Positions 1 to 7,031 of a DNA stretch of 13,693 bases are shown here, piece by piece (position 1 is the first letter of the stretch; every line of letters begins with the position of its first letter). The stretch comes from Chloroflexota bacterium. GTDB lineage: Bacteria > Chloroflexota > Limnocylindria > Limnocylindrales > CSP1-4. Both the position numbers and the translations under genes were made by a program. Location: positions 1-13,693 of the forward strand of contig SCTE01000121.1 in NCBI GenBank assembly GCA_004298915.1, written 5' to 3'. The notes below the pieces were generated by a model. It saw only the letters and a list, made by a program, of their open reading frames with translations, had not been told where the DNA came from and did not search any database.

Positions 1-338
1 TGGCCGGCCGGGGTCGAACTGGCCGGCCAGCGGCGCTGTCGAGGCCCACGGTCACCGGGCTGCTCCGTGGCGAGCTGGGCTGGGACGGCGTCGTGATCAG
101 CGACGACCTCCAGGCCGCGGCGATCACCCAGGCCTACGGAGCGGATGAGGCCGTTGCCCTGGCCATCGAGGCGGGGGTCGATCTCCTCCTGTTCGCCAAC
201 CAGCAGGTCTACGACCCGGACATCGTTGCCCACGTGGGTGATGCGGTCCTGGGGTTCGTGGCCTCGGGGCGGATCACCGAGGCCCGGCTCGACGAATCCG
301 TGGCCCGGATCGAAGGCCTGTTCAACCCCGTCGAGTAG
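1..338 (+). CDS. Glycoside hydrolase family 3 (beta-N-acetylhexosaminidase/NagZ-like), 3' end only
   Basis: Reading from base 3, this is the C-terminal ~111 residues of a GH3 catalytic domain; the beginning lies left of the window. The diagnostic stretch is PAALS, then TGLLRGELGWDGVVISDDLQ. In NagZ-type GH3 enzymes the first Asp of the (S/T)DDL motif is the catalytic nucleophile of the beta-glycosidase reaction (cell-wall GlcNAc or similar substrates). A typical closing helix follows (AVALAIEAGVDLLLF, then RITEARLDESVARI), and the protein ends shortly afterwards. Odd points: the usual Met-x-Gly-Ala after DDL is replaced by QAAAIT, and the first ~10 residues (GRGRTGR) are unlike the usual sequence before PAxLS. 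Substrate cannot be judged without the upstream His-Asp dyad. It could equally be annotated as beta-glucosidase-like. Family call is firm, exact enzyme is not. Confidence 0.85.
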   Translation, partial: AGRGRTGRPAALSRPTVTGLLRGELGWDGVVISDDLQAAAITQAYGADEAVALAIEAGVDLLLFANQQVYDPDIVAHVGDAVLGFVASGRITEARLDESVARIEGLFNPVE

Positions 339-390
339 GGCTGCGCGACGCCTGCTGCGCCTGGCCCCACGGTGGCGCCCATCCGATGCG

Positions 391-411
391 ATGCCGGGCC
401 GGACCTGGCAT
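391..411 (+). terminator. Weak hairpin after the GH3 gene, possible terminator
   Basis: ATGCC (391-395) and GGCAT (407-411) form a short stem that GG/CC pairs extend across a one-base bulge. It lies in the 125-bp gap between the GH3 stop and tdk. There is no T-tract, so terminator function is only a guess. Confidence 0.2.
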
Positions 412-451
412 GCCGCGGCGCCCCCAGCGAGCAGAAGGCGGCCTCGCCCGG

Positions 452-457
452 TAGATT
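452..457 (+). promoter_or_regulatory. -10 box TAGATT of tdk, probable leaderless promoter
   Basis: TAGATT is followed by exactly six bases and then the tdk ATG at 464, so the predicted transcription start falls on or next to the A of the start codon. There is no Shine-Dalgarno sequence before the ATG and no clear -35 box. This is the arrangement expected for a leaderless mRNA in a GC-rich genome. Confidence 0.45.
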
Positions 458-463
458 CAGGCC

Positions 464-1111
464 ATGCCCTTTCGTGCCGACCCGTGGCTCCACGTCATCG
501 CCGGCTGCATGTCGTCCGGCAAGACCGACGAGCTGCTGCGGCTCCTGCGACGAGCCGAAGTGGCTCGTCGGCGGATCCTGCTCGTCCGCCCCGAGATCGA
601 CGATCGAACACCCGGCGAGTTCGCCGAGAGCCGGTCCAAGGCCCGCTATCCGTCCGTGATGGTCAACCCGAACGAGCCGTCGGGTATCCTCGCTCTTGCC
701 CGCGAGCGCGACGCCGACATGGTCGGGATCGAGGAGGGCCAGTTCTTCGACACCCAGCTCGTGGACATCGCCCTCGCGCTCCGGGACAGCGGTCGCCACG
801 TCATCGCGAGCGGGCTCAACCTCGACTTCGCCGGCCGCCCCTTCGGGCCGATGCCGATCCTGCTCGCCCATGCCGACGCGGTGACGATGCTGACCGCAAT
901 CTGCGTCGTGTGCGGCGACCCGGCAACGCGGACACAGCGCCTCGTCGGCGGTCGCCCGGCCGCGATCGACGATCCCCTCGTCGTCATCGGGGGCTTCGAT
1001 GACGCCGCCGCGGAGACCTACGAGGCGCGCTGCCACCGCCACCACGAGGTCGGCGAGGCACGGAATGCCGGCGCCCGGGAACAGTCGGACACTGGGGCGC
1101 TGGCCGGATAG
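464..1111 (+). CDS. tdk: Thymidine kinase (class II, TK1 type)
   Basis: A 215-residue cytoplasmic salvage enzyme that phosphorylates thymidine to dTMP with ATP. The P-loop GCMSSGKT is at residues 14-21. The catalytic region EEGQFF is at 90-95, with E91 in the place of the conserved catalytic Glu of DExQFF. The substrate 'lasso' region begins with GLNLDFAGRPFGPMP at 117-131. The structural zinc site is C147-x2-C150 together with C190-x2-H193. Length is normal for the family, with a short extra tail after residue 198. The ATG at 464 is chosen because the P-loop lies 13 residues in, as usual, and a -10 box sits six bases upstream. The gene converges on the nucleotidyltransferase gene that ends at 1217. 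All key residues are present and the call is secure. Confidence 0.95.
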   Translation: MPFRADPWLHVIAGCMSSGKTDELLRLLRRAEVARRRILLVRPEIDDRTPGEFAESRSKARYPSVMVNPNEPSGILALARERDADMVGIEEGQFFDTQLVDIALALRDSGRHVIASGLNLDFAGRPFGPMPILLAHADAVTMLTAICVVCGDPATRTQRLVGGRPAAIDDPLVVIGGFDDAAAETYEARCHRHHEVGEARNAGAREQSDTGALAG

Positions 1112-1141
1112 CACGCCGGCTGGCCCGACACGAGGGTTGAC

Positions 1142-1156
1142 GGCGCGTCCCGCGCC
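1142..1156. terminator. GC hairpin between convergent genes
   Basis: GGCGCG (1142-1147), loop tcc, CGCGCC (1151-1156) gives a perfect 6-bp all-GC stem in the 105-bp gap between the tdk stop and the stop of the opposing gene. It could serve either strand as a pause or terminator, but no T-tract follows on either side. Confidence 0.28.
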
Positions 1157-1216
1157 CGCACCCGGCAGCAATCCCATGCGTGCTCTCGGTTGCTCTCCGG
1201 CTCCTCGGGTTGGTTG

Positions 1217-1999
1217 TCACCTGATGCCGTGCGCGACCTCCTCCGGTTCGTCGTACCACGGCACCCGCTCGCCGACGCGGGCACGCAGGCGCCAGCCAAG
1301 GGACTTGGGGGCTTCCGCGATGGCGTTGCGGAGCAACCGGATCTGGTCGATCGGATCGTGTCGAGCCGGTGACCCGGTCTCAATCTCATCGCTCGCGAGG
1401 TCACCACCCAGCAACGCCTCGAGTCGATCAAGGTTCCGGGTGACGGTCCGCCACCAGCCCCAGTCGCCCGCTGTCAGTGCGACGATCCGGCCCATGTCAA
1501 TGCCGAGGTGGTCGTCTGCTGCCAGGTCGTGCGAACGGAGCAGGACGAGCATGTCGAGCAGGTCCTTGCGGTTGACCCGGACGATCTGCAGTTTTGACAG
1601 GAGGAGATCCGAGCGCGGAAGCGTCAACGGGTCGAGATCCAGCCGCTCGCCAAATTCGAACCGGTGACACATCTCGAGCCGATCGATCAGGACATCCACG
1701 GGTCGACCCGTCCGCCGATCGGTGAAATAGAGCTGCTTGTGTCCATGAAGAGCATTCTGGTGCCGGTCCGGTTCATAACCAACCGTGCCGAGCAACTCGG
1801 TCAGCGGCGCCCGGTCCCGGCTCCGAGTTGCCAGGTCGATGTCGCGTTGAGGACGTTCGATGGCCGACGTCCAGTCCGGAACCTGTGCGTGGAATGCCAG
1901 CCCGCCCAGGAGTCGCACCGTCAGGCTGCGCTCCTTACTGAGCGCAATGAGTCGACGGGCCTCCGCAAGCGGATCATCGAGCGTCTGGGCGTCCGTCAT
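1217..1999 (-). CDS. Orphan nucleotidyltransferase-fold protein (AbiEii/MNT-like)
   Basis: A 260-residue protein with the outline of a minimal nucleotidyltransferase. It has a GG pair in LLGGLAFH (residues 31-37), then RDIDLAT (52-58) carrying the D-x-D metal-binding pair, then VDVLID (101-106) supplying the likely third acidic strand. The segment LLLSKLQIVRVNRKDLLDMLVLL (132-154) resembles the K-x..R-x-K-D-x2-D helix found in AbiEii-type and related nucleotidyltransferases. The rest is helical without membrane segments. An ATG at 1999 is preferred over an in-frame start at 2044 because a TATACT -10 box lies just upstream and the extra 15 residues look unstructured. No antitoxin-like partner gene is adjacent, so a toxin role is not supported. 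Fold assignment is moderately sure; substrate (nucleotide transfer to RNA, protein or small molecule) is unknown. Confidence 0.7.
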   Translation of the reverse strand: MTDAQTLDDPLAEARRLIALSKERSLTVRLLGGLAFHAQVPDWTSAIERPQRDIDLATRSRDRAPLTELLGTVGYEPDRHQNALHGHKQLYFTDRRTGRPVDVLIDRLEMCHRFEFGERLDLDPLTLPRSDLLLSKLQIVRVNRKDLLDMLVLLRSHDLAADDHLGIDMGRIVALTAGDWGWWRTVTRNLDRLEALLGGDLASDEIETGSPARHDPIDQIRLLRNAIAEAPKSLGWRLRARVGERVPWYDEPEEVAHGIR

Positions 2000-2008
2000 C
2001 GGTCCGTG

Positions 2009-2014
2009 AGTATA
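2009..2014 (-). promoter_or_regulatory. -10 box TATACT for the nucleotidyltransferase gene
   Basis: On the minus strand TATACT lies nine bases before the ATG at 1999, implying a leader of about two or three bases. No Shine-Dalgarno sequence or convincing -35 box is visible. Confidence 0.4.
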
Positions 2015-2052
2015 CGTGTGCCCCCATTGACGACATGACCACACCGAGGTGA

Positions 2053-2259
2053 TGCGAGGCGGCTACGATCATCCGATCGATCCGGGCGGTCCCGAGTTTG
2101 GTCGAGGAGAGTGTCGTGTTCCTCGCGTCGCCGGGTGGGGCCTACTACACCGGCCAGGTGCTGCAGCCGAACGAGCGGCACCACGACGGCATCATGACCG
2201 GAAGGCCTTACCGGCCCGAACGATTCGACGAACCTCGCGAGAGGCCGATCCGATGGTGA
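2053..2259 (+). pseudogene. Decayed C-terminal fragment of a short-chain dehydrogenase/reductase (SDR)
   Basis: The frame starting at 2053 has no credible start codon. It reads a segment containing SLVEESVVFLASPGGAYYTG followed by QVLQPN. This matches the C-terminal end of SDR enzymes such as 3-oxoacyl-ACP reductases (typically EVA..V.FLAS..A.Y.TGQVL..dGG). The Rossmann glycine motif, Ser-Tyr-Lys catalytic residues and most of the protein are absent. An in-frame stop at 2050-2052 closes it on the left. The usual GG after the Asn is lost, giving NERHHDGIMTGR and then a non-family tail to the TGA at 2257-2259. I read this as a remnant left by deletion between the divergent nucleotidyltransferase and phosphoesterase genes. 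A chance resemblance is unlikely over about 20 residues but not excluded. Confidence 0.55.
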
Positions 2260-2381
2260 GCTCCGACCCCACGTCCGGAACCTTCGCCCGGCCCGCGGGC
2301 TACCGCCCCACGACCGCCGTCAGATTCGACGTCGACGTCGACGCCGAGCCCGTCGACCACGATCGCCCCGTCATTCCGTGA
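2253..2381 (+). CDS. Possible 42-residue small protein coupled to the phosphoesterase
   Basis: An ATG at 2253 is preceded by GAGAGG (2239-2244) at eight bases, an acceptable Shine-Dalgarno site. The reading frame ends in a TGA overlapping the next gene's GTG start as GTGA, the classic arrangement for translational coupling. The product has no membrane segment or cysteine; its centre is acidic (RFDVDVDAEPVDHD). I do not recognise it. It may be a genuine leader peptide or small protein, or an accident in the wake of the SDR remnant. Confidence 0.3.
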   Translation: MVSSDPTSGTFARPAGYRPTTAVRFDVDVDAEPVDHDRPVIP

Positions 2382-3328
2382 AGCCCAGGCTGACGATCTT
2401 CTTCGCCACCGACATCCATGGATCCGAGCGCGTCTTTCGCAAGTTCCTCAACGCGGCGTCCTTCTACGGCGCCGATGCCGTGATCTTCGGCGGTGACATC
2501 ACCGGCAAGTCCCTCGTGCCGGTCGTCGAGGTCAGGCCCGGTCGCTTTGAGGCAAGGCTGTTCGGTCGCACCCACGCGGTCGCCGAGGGCACCGAACTCG
2601 ATGACCTGGAAGATCGGATCCGTACGAATGGCTTCTATCCATATCGGACGACGCCTGACGAGGTGGCGATCCTGGCCGATCCGGCGCACCTGCGGGCCGC
2701 GTTCACCCGGGTGATGGCCGAGACGGCCGAGCGCTGGGTCACCCTGGCGGACGAGAAGCTCCGAGCAGCCGGGATCCCGGCCCTGATGATGCCCGGAAAC
2801 GACGACGAGCCGATGGTCAAGGATCTGCTCGCCCAGGGCGACTGGATCATCGATGCCGAGGGTCGGCGCGTCGAGCTCGAGGGTTTCCAGGTCATCAGTT
2901 ATGGCTACTCGACGACCACGCCCTGGCACAGTCCCCGAGAGGTGACCGAGCAGGGCATGGCGGCGGCGCTCGATGATCTCGCAGCCCAGCTGGTGGATGG
3001 GCAGCCGGTGATCTTCAACCTGCACGATCCGCCCTACGGGTCGGGCCTCGATCTCGCCCTCAAGCTCACGGACGACCTTCGCGTCGAATCCGGCGGTGGG
3101 CAGCCGCTCGTCGAACCCGTCGGAAGCACCGCGGTGAGGGCAGCCATCGAGCGCGTGCAGCCAGTCCTGTCGCTCCATGGGCACATCCACGAGTCCAAGG
3201 CGACCGGCAGGATCGGTCGGACAACCATCGTCAATCCCGGCAGCACGTACGGGGAGGGGACGCTTCAGGGCGTCCTGATCACCCTTGAGAAAGGCACGGT
3301 GATCGGCCACCAATTCGTATCCGGCTAG
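2378..3328 (+). CDS. Calcineurin-like metallophosphoesterase
   Basis: A 316-residue soluble two-metal phosphoesterase. The family blocks appear in order: TDIHGS (D12, H14), FGGDITG (D40), MMPGNDDE (N141, D142), FNLHDPP (H216) and LHGHIHES (H267, H269, H271). After these comes VNPGSTYGEG, the usual C-terminal strand with the Asn-Pro-Gly-Ser turn. These residues coordinate the dinuclear metal centre and bind phosphate. An insert of about 80 residues between D40 and the GND block carries a charged region and probably shapes the substrate site. The GTG start at 2378 is taken because DIHG then lies at residue 12, as expected, and the start overlaps the stop of the small upstream frame. The substrate (nucleotide, phosphodiester or phosphoprotein) cannot be told. 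A gap of 79 bp separates it from the permease, so cotranscription is possible. Confidence 0.85.
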   Translation: MKPRLTIFFATDIHGSERVFRKFLNAASFYGADAVIFGGDITGKSLVPVVEVRPGRFEARLFGRTHAVAEGTELDDLEDRIRTNGFYPYRTTPDEVAILADPAHLRAAFTRVMAETAERWVTLADEKLRAAGIPALMMPGNDDEPMVKDLLAQGDWIIDAEGRRVELEGFQVISYGYSTTTPWHSPREVTEQGMAAALDDLAAQLVDGQPVIFNLHDPPYGSGLDLALKLTDDLRVESGGGQPLVEPVGSTAVRAAIERVQPVLSLHGHIHESKATGRIGRTTIVNPGSTYGEGTLQGVLITLEKGTVIGHQFVSG

Positions 3329-3393
3329 GGCGGGCCTGGGCGAGCCGCGCATGTTCCGAAACCGGCCGACATGGCCGCATTCCGGGGAGGAGT

Positions 3394-3400
3394 GAGGAGG
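3394..3400 (+). promoter_or_regulatory. Strong ribosome binding site of the permease
   Basis: GAGGAGG lies seven bases before the ATG at 3408. It is one of the few canonical Shine-Dalgarno sites in the window and fixes the permease start. Confidence 0.7.
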
Positions 3401-3407
3401 ACAGGAG

Positions 3408-5063
3408 ATGGCAACCACCGAAGGCCTTTACCAGCGCCAGGCGACGGGCCTTGTTCGAGAGGCGGGCACATGGAGCACGCTCGTCTACAACATCAACTTC
3501 GTCAGCATCGGGCTGATGATGATGTTCGCCCTGCAACTCGAGCCGGCCTTCTACCCCGGCGGGAACATCATCGGGAGCTACCTGCTCTCGCTCGTGATCG
3601 TGCTGCCCACGAGCCTGGTCTTCGCGATGCTTGCCGCCGCCATGCCCCGATCGGGTGCCGACTACGTCTACGTGAGCCGGATCCTTGGCCCGCGGCTCGG
3701 GATGATGTCGAGTTGGATCAACACCGTCTGGTGGTTTATTTACGGCGGGGTGCCATCGGCATTCTTTGCCCGCTACGGCCTTGGACCCCTGTTTCGGAGC
3801 CTCGGTCTGATCGGCGGCAACCAGACGTTCCTCGAAATCGGCAACTGGTTCGTCACCCCTGAGGGGACGATCATCACCGGGCTCCTCCTGCTGTCCGCCC
3901 TCGTGGCGATCTTCAGCCTGGGCCTCAACGCCTACTTCCGGGTCCAGAACGTGCTCTTCGGGATTGCCGTCCTCGGCCTCGGGCTGATCGCGCTGGTCAT
4001 GCTCACGAGCGGCGGCCAGACATTCATCGACAACTTCAACAGGTTCTGGGATCCATCCACGGGCCTCACCGGGACCCACGCGGCGGTCATTGCGCAGGCG
4101 ACGACAGACGGCTTCGCCGAGGCTCCGACCGATTTCTACTGGACGCTGATCCCGATCACCTGGATCTACCTGGAGCTCGTGTTCAATCAATCCTCGGCGT
4201 ACATCGGCGGGGAGATCAAGCGCGCGAGCCGGATCCAGCTCTGGTCGATGCCGATCGCGGCCATGCTGTCGATCGGGATCGCCATCGCGCTCACCTGGAT
4301 CATCCAGAACGCTGTCGGCAACACGTTCCTCGGGGTCATCGGCTGGGATCCGTACGTCTCGAACGTGCTCGGACAGCCCTACCCCATGCCCTTCTCGGAG
4401 CTTGCCGCCTACGCATCGGGCAACCTGGCGGTCGCGCTTGTCGTAGGCATCGGGTTTGTCTTCTGGAGCTATACGTGGCTCCCGGGCCAGATCCTGAATG
4501 CCTCGCGCAACCTGCTCGCCTACGGGCTGGACGGCGTCCTTCCGGCGCGATTTGCCTCGGTCAGCGAGCGGTACCACACGCCGGTCTTCTCGCTGGTCGT
4601 GGTGGGCTTGATGAGTGCGATCGCCCTGTACGTCTACGCGACGAACCCGGACTTCACGACGCTCGTCGGAATCGTCGCGTTCATCGTCAGCTTCATGATC
4701 GTCTCGATCGCGGCCGTGGCGTTCCCCTTCCGTCGGCGCGCCATGTGGGAGTCGTCCCCGATCGCCTGGCGTCTTGCCGGCCTGCCGGTGATCTCGGTCG
4801 TCGGCGTGCTGAGCCTGAGCGCGCTGTTCGTTGCGATGTGGGCGTACTTGAACGACCCGCTCTCCGGCGTGAACATCCTTGACGGGCTGGCGCTCAAGCC
4901 GATCAGCGGCGAGGACGGAGGCCTGACCAAGGACTTCGCACGGTTCCTGATTGCCGCCGGGACCGTGGTCTCGGGCCTCGTGCTCTTCGAGGTCTCCCGG
5001 ATCGTCCGCGCGCGCCGCGGGGTCCGGCTCGAGGCGAACTATGGGGAGATCCCCGTGGAGTAG
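3408..5063 (+). CDS. APC-superfamily amino-acid permease
   Basis: A 551-residue integral membrane protein with about twelve hydrophobic segments, near residues 24-44, 54-78, 100-118, 153-175, 181-200, 243-261, 279-300, 338-358, 393-410, 417-440, 458-480 and 512-530. Family hallmarks are the N-terminal helix with a glycine break (FVSIGLMMM), the loop AAMPRSGADYVYVSRILGP (77-95) and SRNLLAYGLDGVLPARFA (366-383), which precedes the last transmembrane group. These match APC transporters that take up amino acids or amines by proton or sodium symport or by exchange. The start is fixed by a strong GAGGAGG site. Extended extracytoplasmic loops at 201-240 and 301-335 are longer than in the shortest relatives. 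The substrate is not readable. It follows the phosphoesterase gene and is closed by two hairpins. Confidence 0.88.
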   Translation: MATTEGLYQRQATGLVREAGTWSTLVYNINFVSIGLMMMFALQLEPAFYPGGNIIGSYLLSLVIVLPTSLVFAMLAAAMPRSGADYVYVSRILGPRLGMMSSWINTVWWFIYGGVPSAFFARYGLGPLFRSLGLIGGNQTFLEIGNWFVTPEGTIITGLLLLSALVAIFSLGLNAYFRVQNVLFGIAVLGLGLIALVMLTSGGQTFIDNFNRFWDPSTGLTGTHAAVIAQATTDGFAEAPTDFYWTLIPITWIYLELVFNQSSAYIGGEIKRASRIQLWSMPIAAMLSIGIAIALTWIIQNAVGNTFLGVIGWDPYVSNVLGQPYPMPFSELAAYASGNLAVALVVGIGFVFWSYTWLPGQILNASRNLLAYGLDGVLPARFASVSERYHTPVFSLVVVGLMSAIALYVYATNPDFTTLVGIVAFIVSFMIVSIAAVAFPFRRRAMWESSPIAWRLAGLPVISVVGVLSLSALFVAMWAYLNDPLSGVNILDGLALKPISGEDGGLTKDFARFLIAAGTVVSGLVLFEVSRIVRARRGVRLEANYGEIPVE

Positions 5064-5071
5064 GGATCTCC
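5045..5071 (+). terminator. Perfect 9-bp hairpin overlapping the permease stop codon
   Basis: GGAGATCCC (5045-5053) pairs with GGGATCTCC (5063-5071) across a nine-base loop. The right arm begins in the last base of the TAG stop. No T-run follows, so it may be a 3'-end stabilising structure or a factor-assisted terminator. Confidence 0.45.
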
Positions 5072-5100
5072 GCAGCGGGTGGGGTCGAGCGGCCCGCCCG

Positions 5101-5147
5101 TGATCGCCGAGGCCCGGGCCCCGCTGTGGTGCCCGGGCCTCTGATCA
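5101..5147. terminator. Strong two-part hairpin downstream of the permease
   Basis: GAGGCCCGGGC (5109-5119) pairs perfectly with GCCCGGGCCTC (5131-5141) around an 11-base loop. The outer arms TGATC (5101-5105) and GATCA (5143-5147) add five more pairs beyond a small internal loop. It is the most stable visible hairpin between the permease and pirin and probably ends permease transcription, although it lacks a T-tract. Confidence 0.5.
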
Positions 5148-5201
5148 GCGGGCGTCACCTGGCTGGGTCGTCGAGCCGCCGGCCCGGAACGCCCACCGGC
5201 C

Positions 5202-5250
5202 TTGACAGAAGCCGTTGACTGCGCAACTATTTGCGTCATCACGCAAATGG
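5202..5250 (+). promoter_or_regulatory. Pirin promoter with palindromic operator
   Basis: TTGACA at 5202-5207 is a perfect -35 box; AACTAT, 17 bases on, is a weak -10. Over the -10 and start region lies a perfect inverted repeat, ATTTGCGT-N4-ACGCAAAT (5229-5248). A further CGCAA half-site at 5222-5226 pairs with the same central TTGCG. This gives CGCAA-N4-TTGCG-N6-CGCAA, as expected for a dimeric winged-helix repressor (ArsR or MarR class, inferred). A second -35-like TTGACT sits at 5215-5220. Confidence 0.55.
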
Positions 5251-5257
5251 CCGGGCG

Positions 5258-6355
5258 ATGTCGCCGGGCAGTAGCGGCGGCCCACGGGCCGCCAGTCAGG
5301 AATCGCAGCTCGTGCCCGCCATCACCGTCGACGACATCACCGTCCTCCCCCGCATTCCCGAGCCGGATCCGCTCGTCGCTCGCCAGCGAGCCGTCCAGAG
5401 CGTGACCGTCGCGCCGAAGGGCTACGAGGGCGAGGGATTCCCGGTCCGCCGCGCGTTTTCGGGGGTCGACCTGTCCGACCTCGATCCGTTCATCCACCTC
5501 GACCAGATGGGCGAGGTCGAATACGCCCCGGGCGAGCCGAAGGGGACGCCGTGGCACCCGCATCGCGGGTTCGAGACCGTGACCTACGTGATCGACGGCG
5601 TCTTCGAGCACGCTGATTCGAACGGCGGCGGCGGGGTGATCACCAACGGCGACACGCAGTGGATGACCGCCGGTGCCGGCATCCTCCACATCGAGAAGCC
5701 GCCGGAGTGGCTCGTTGCGAAGGGCGGCCTGTTCCATGGCTTCCAGTTGTGGGTCAACCTGCCCGCGGCCCAGAAGTTCTCCGCGCCGCGCTACCAGGAC
5801 ATCCGGGCCAGCGAGGTGGCGCTCGTGTCGTCGCCCGATGGCGGGGTGCTGCTCCGGGTCATCGCCGGTGAGCTCGCCGGCCACGCCGGCCCCGGCTCGA
5901 CGTACTCGCCGATGACCCTCGTCCACGCGACCCTGAGCCCCGGTGCCCGCCTGTCGATCCCGTGGCGGGCCGACTACAACGCGCTTGTCTACGTCATGGC
6001 CGGCCTCGGTCGGGTCGGCGACCCGGGCGCGTCACGCGCCGGGGGGTCGGGCGGCACGACCCACGGATTCGGCTCGGAGGCCGTGCCGGTCCAGACCGGC
6101 CAGCTCACGGTCTTCGGTCCCGGCAACGCCCTGACGGTCTCGGCGCTGCCGCTCGGGCAGCAGGAGGTTCGCAGCCCCAATCTCGATGTCCTGATCCTGG
6201 GCGGTCGACCGATCGGCGAGCCGGTTGCCTGGATGGGGCCGTTCGTGATGAACACCCGCGAGGAGCTGATGCAGGCGGTCTCGGACTACCAGGCCGGCCG
6301 GCTCGGCTCGATCCCGGCGATCCACGGCGCTCCGACGACCATCCAGGAGCGCTAG
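5258..6355 (+). CDS. Pirin family protein (bicupin)
   Basis: A 365-residue bicupin from the ATG at 5258. The N-terminal cupin has the complete pirin metal site: H100 and H102 in WHPHRGFETVTYVIDG, and H144 and E146 in QWMTAGAGILHIEKP, equivalent to the iron ligands of human pirin. The C-terminal cupin is at about residues 220-340, including TLVHATLSPGARLSIPW and LVYVMAGLGRVG. Pirins are cytoplasmic iron proteins; some have quercetin 2,3-dioxygenase activity and others modulate regulators or enzymes, so the reaction cannot be assigned. A glycine/serine-rich insert (residues 258-276) in the second cupin is unusual. The start is uncertain: TTG 5231 in the same frame and a later GTG are alternatives, and no Shine-Dalgarno site helps. 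Pirin genes are often stress-responsive, which fits the operator just upstream. Confidence 0.88.
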   Translation: MSPGSSGGPRAASQESQLVPAITVDDITVLPRIPEPDPLVARQRAVQSVTVAPKGYEGEGFPVRRAFSGVDLSDLDPFIHLDQMGEVEYAPGEPKGTPWHPHRGFETVTYVIDGVFEHADSNGGGGVITNGDTQWMTAGAGILHIEKPPEWLVAKGGLFHGFQLWVNLPAAQKFSAPRYQDIRASEVALVSSPDGGVLLRVIAGELAGHAGPGSTYSPMTLVHATLSPGARLSIPWRADYNALVYVMAGLGRVGDPGASRAGGSGGTTHGFGSEAVPVQTGQLTVFGPGNALTVSALPLGQQEVRSPNLDVLILGGRPIGEPVAWMGPFVMNTREELMQAVSDYQAGRLGSIPAIHGAPTTIQER

Positions 6356-7024
6356 CTAGGCGATCGCCCAGTCCTCGATGCTCCAGCCGCGGCGTCGCGC
6401 TTGACGCCGGAGGCGGAGATCCGGGGTCACGACGCGGGGCAGGCCCACCCGCTCGAGCAGCCCGATGTCGGCGTGGCTGTCGGTGTAGAAGTAGCTCGCG
6501 TCAAGATCGATGTCGTGCTCGAGGGCGAACCGCTCTGCCAGCGAGACCTTCCCGTCGCCGGCGCAGGCCGGCGCGATGTGGCGCCCGGTGAGCAGGCCGT
6601 CGACTTCCTCGAACACCGTGCAGACCACGTACTTGATCCCGAGCATGTCGGCCAGCGGTTCGAGGGTGTAGCGCGTTCCGGAGGACATCAGGGCGACGAC
6701 GTGGCCCTTCTCCAGGTGCTCCTCGACCCGCGTCCGGCCCGTCGGCCGGACGAACCGCGCGATCTCGGCATCGAACCATCGCCGCATCTCGGTTTCGGCG
6801 CGAGCCACGGGCGTGCCGGCGTACATCAGGGCGACGCGGGCGATGAGCGATTCCTGATCGACGACGAGCAATCGATAGCGAAGCATCCAGAGCGCGGCAC
6901 GGACCATGTCGAGCTTGGAAAGAACGCCTTCCCGGCGTTGGTGGCGGGCCCACTGGAGGCCCGTGTTCACGTCGAGCAAGGTGTGATCCACGTCGAAGAA
7001 CGCGGCCACTCTCGTTCCGGTCAT
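6356..7024 (-). CDS. HAD-IB family phosphatase (phosphoserine-phosphatase-like)
   Basis: A 222-residue haloacid-dehalogenase hydrolase. Motif I is FFDVDHTLLD, with nucleophile D11 and acid/base D13. Motif II is LMSSGT (S114/S115). Motif III is K159, and motif IV is YTDSHADIGLLE with the metal ligands D182 and D186. The helical cap between motifs I and II (residues ~20-100) is the subfamily I cap, and the SerB-like DSxxD spacing supports HAD-IB. Relatives include phosphoserine phosphatases, CicA and 1-acylglycerol-3-phosphate-associated HADs; the substrate is unknown, since many such proteins have been misnamed SerB. The stop codon directly abuts that of the convergent pirin gene with no spacer. 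The ATG at 7024 places motif I at residue 11, as expected. Confidence 0.87.
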   Translation of the reverse strand: MTGTRVAAFFDVDHTLLDVNTGLQWARHQRREGVLSKLDMVRAALWMLRYRLLVVDQESLIARVALMYAGTPVARAETEMRRWFDAEIARFVRPTGRTRVEEHLEKGHVVALMSSGTRYTLEPLADMLGIKYVVCTVFEEVDGLLTGRHIAPACAGDGKVSLAERFALEHDIDLDASYFYTDSHADIGLLERVGLPRVVTPDLRLRRQARRRGWSIEDWAIA

Positions 7025-7031
7025 CGGCGAA

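Noticed and set aside
1..30. Repeated TGGCCGGCC and the 12-bp palindrome CTGGCCGGCCAG at the left edge
   Set aside because: Within or next to GH3 coding sequence at the window border; GC-rich chance or an edge artefact cannot be told apart from so little sequence.
3279..4577. Long minus-strand open frame (432 codons) opposite the permease
   Set aside because: Composition is Arg/Asp/Glu/His-rich with no domain, typical of antisense frames in GC-rich coding DNA, and the plus strand clearly encodes a 12-TM permease.
5202..5405. 67-codon plus-strand frame over the pirin promoter
   Set aside because: It begins inside the -35 box and has Ser/Pro/Arg-rich shadow composition; pirin in the other frame explains the region.
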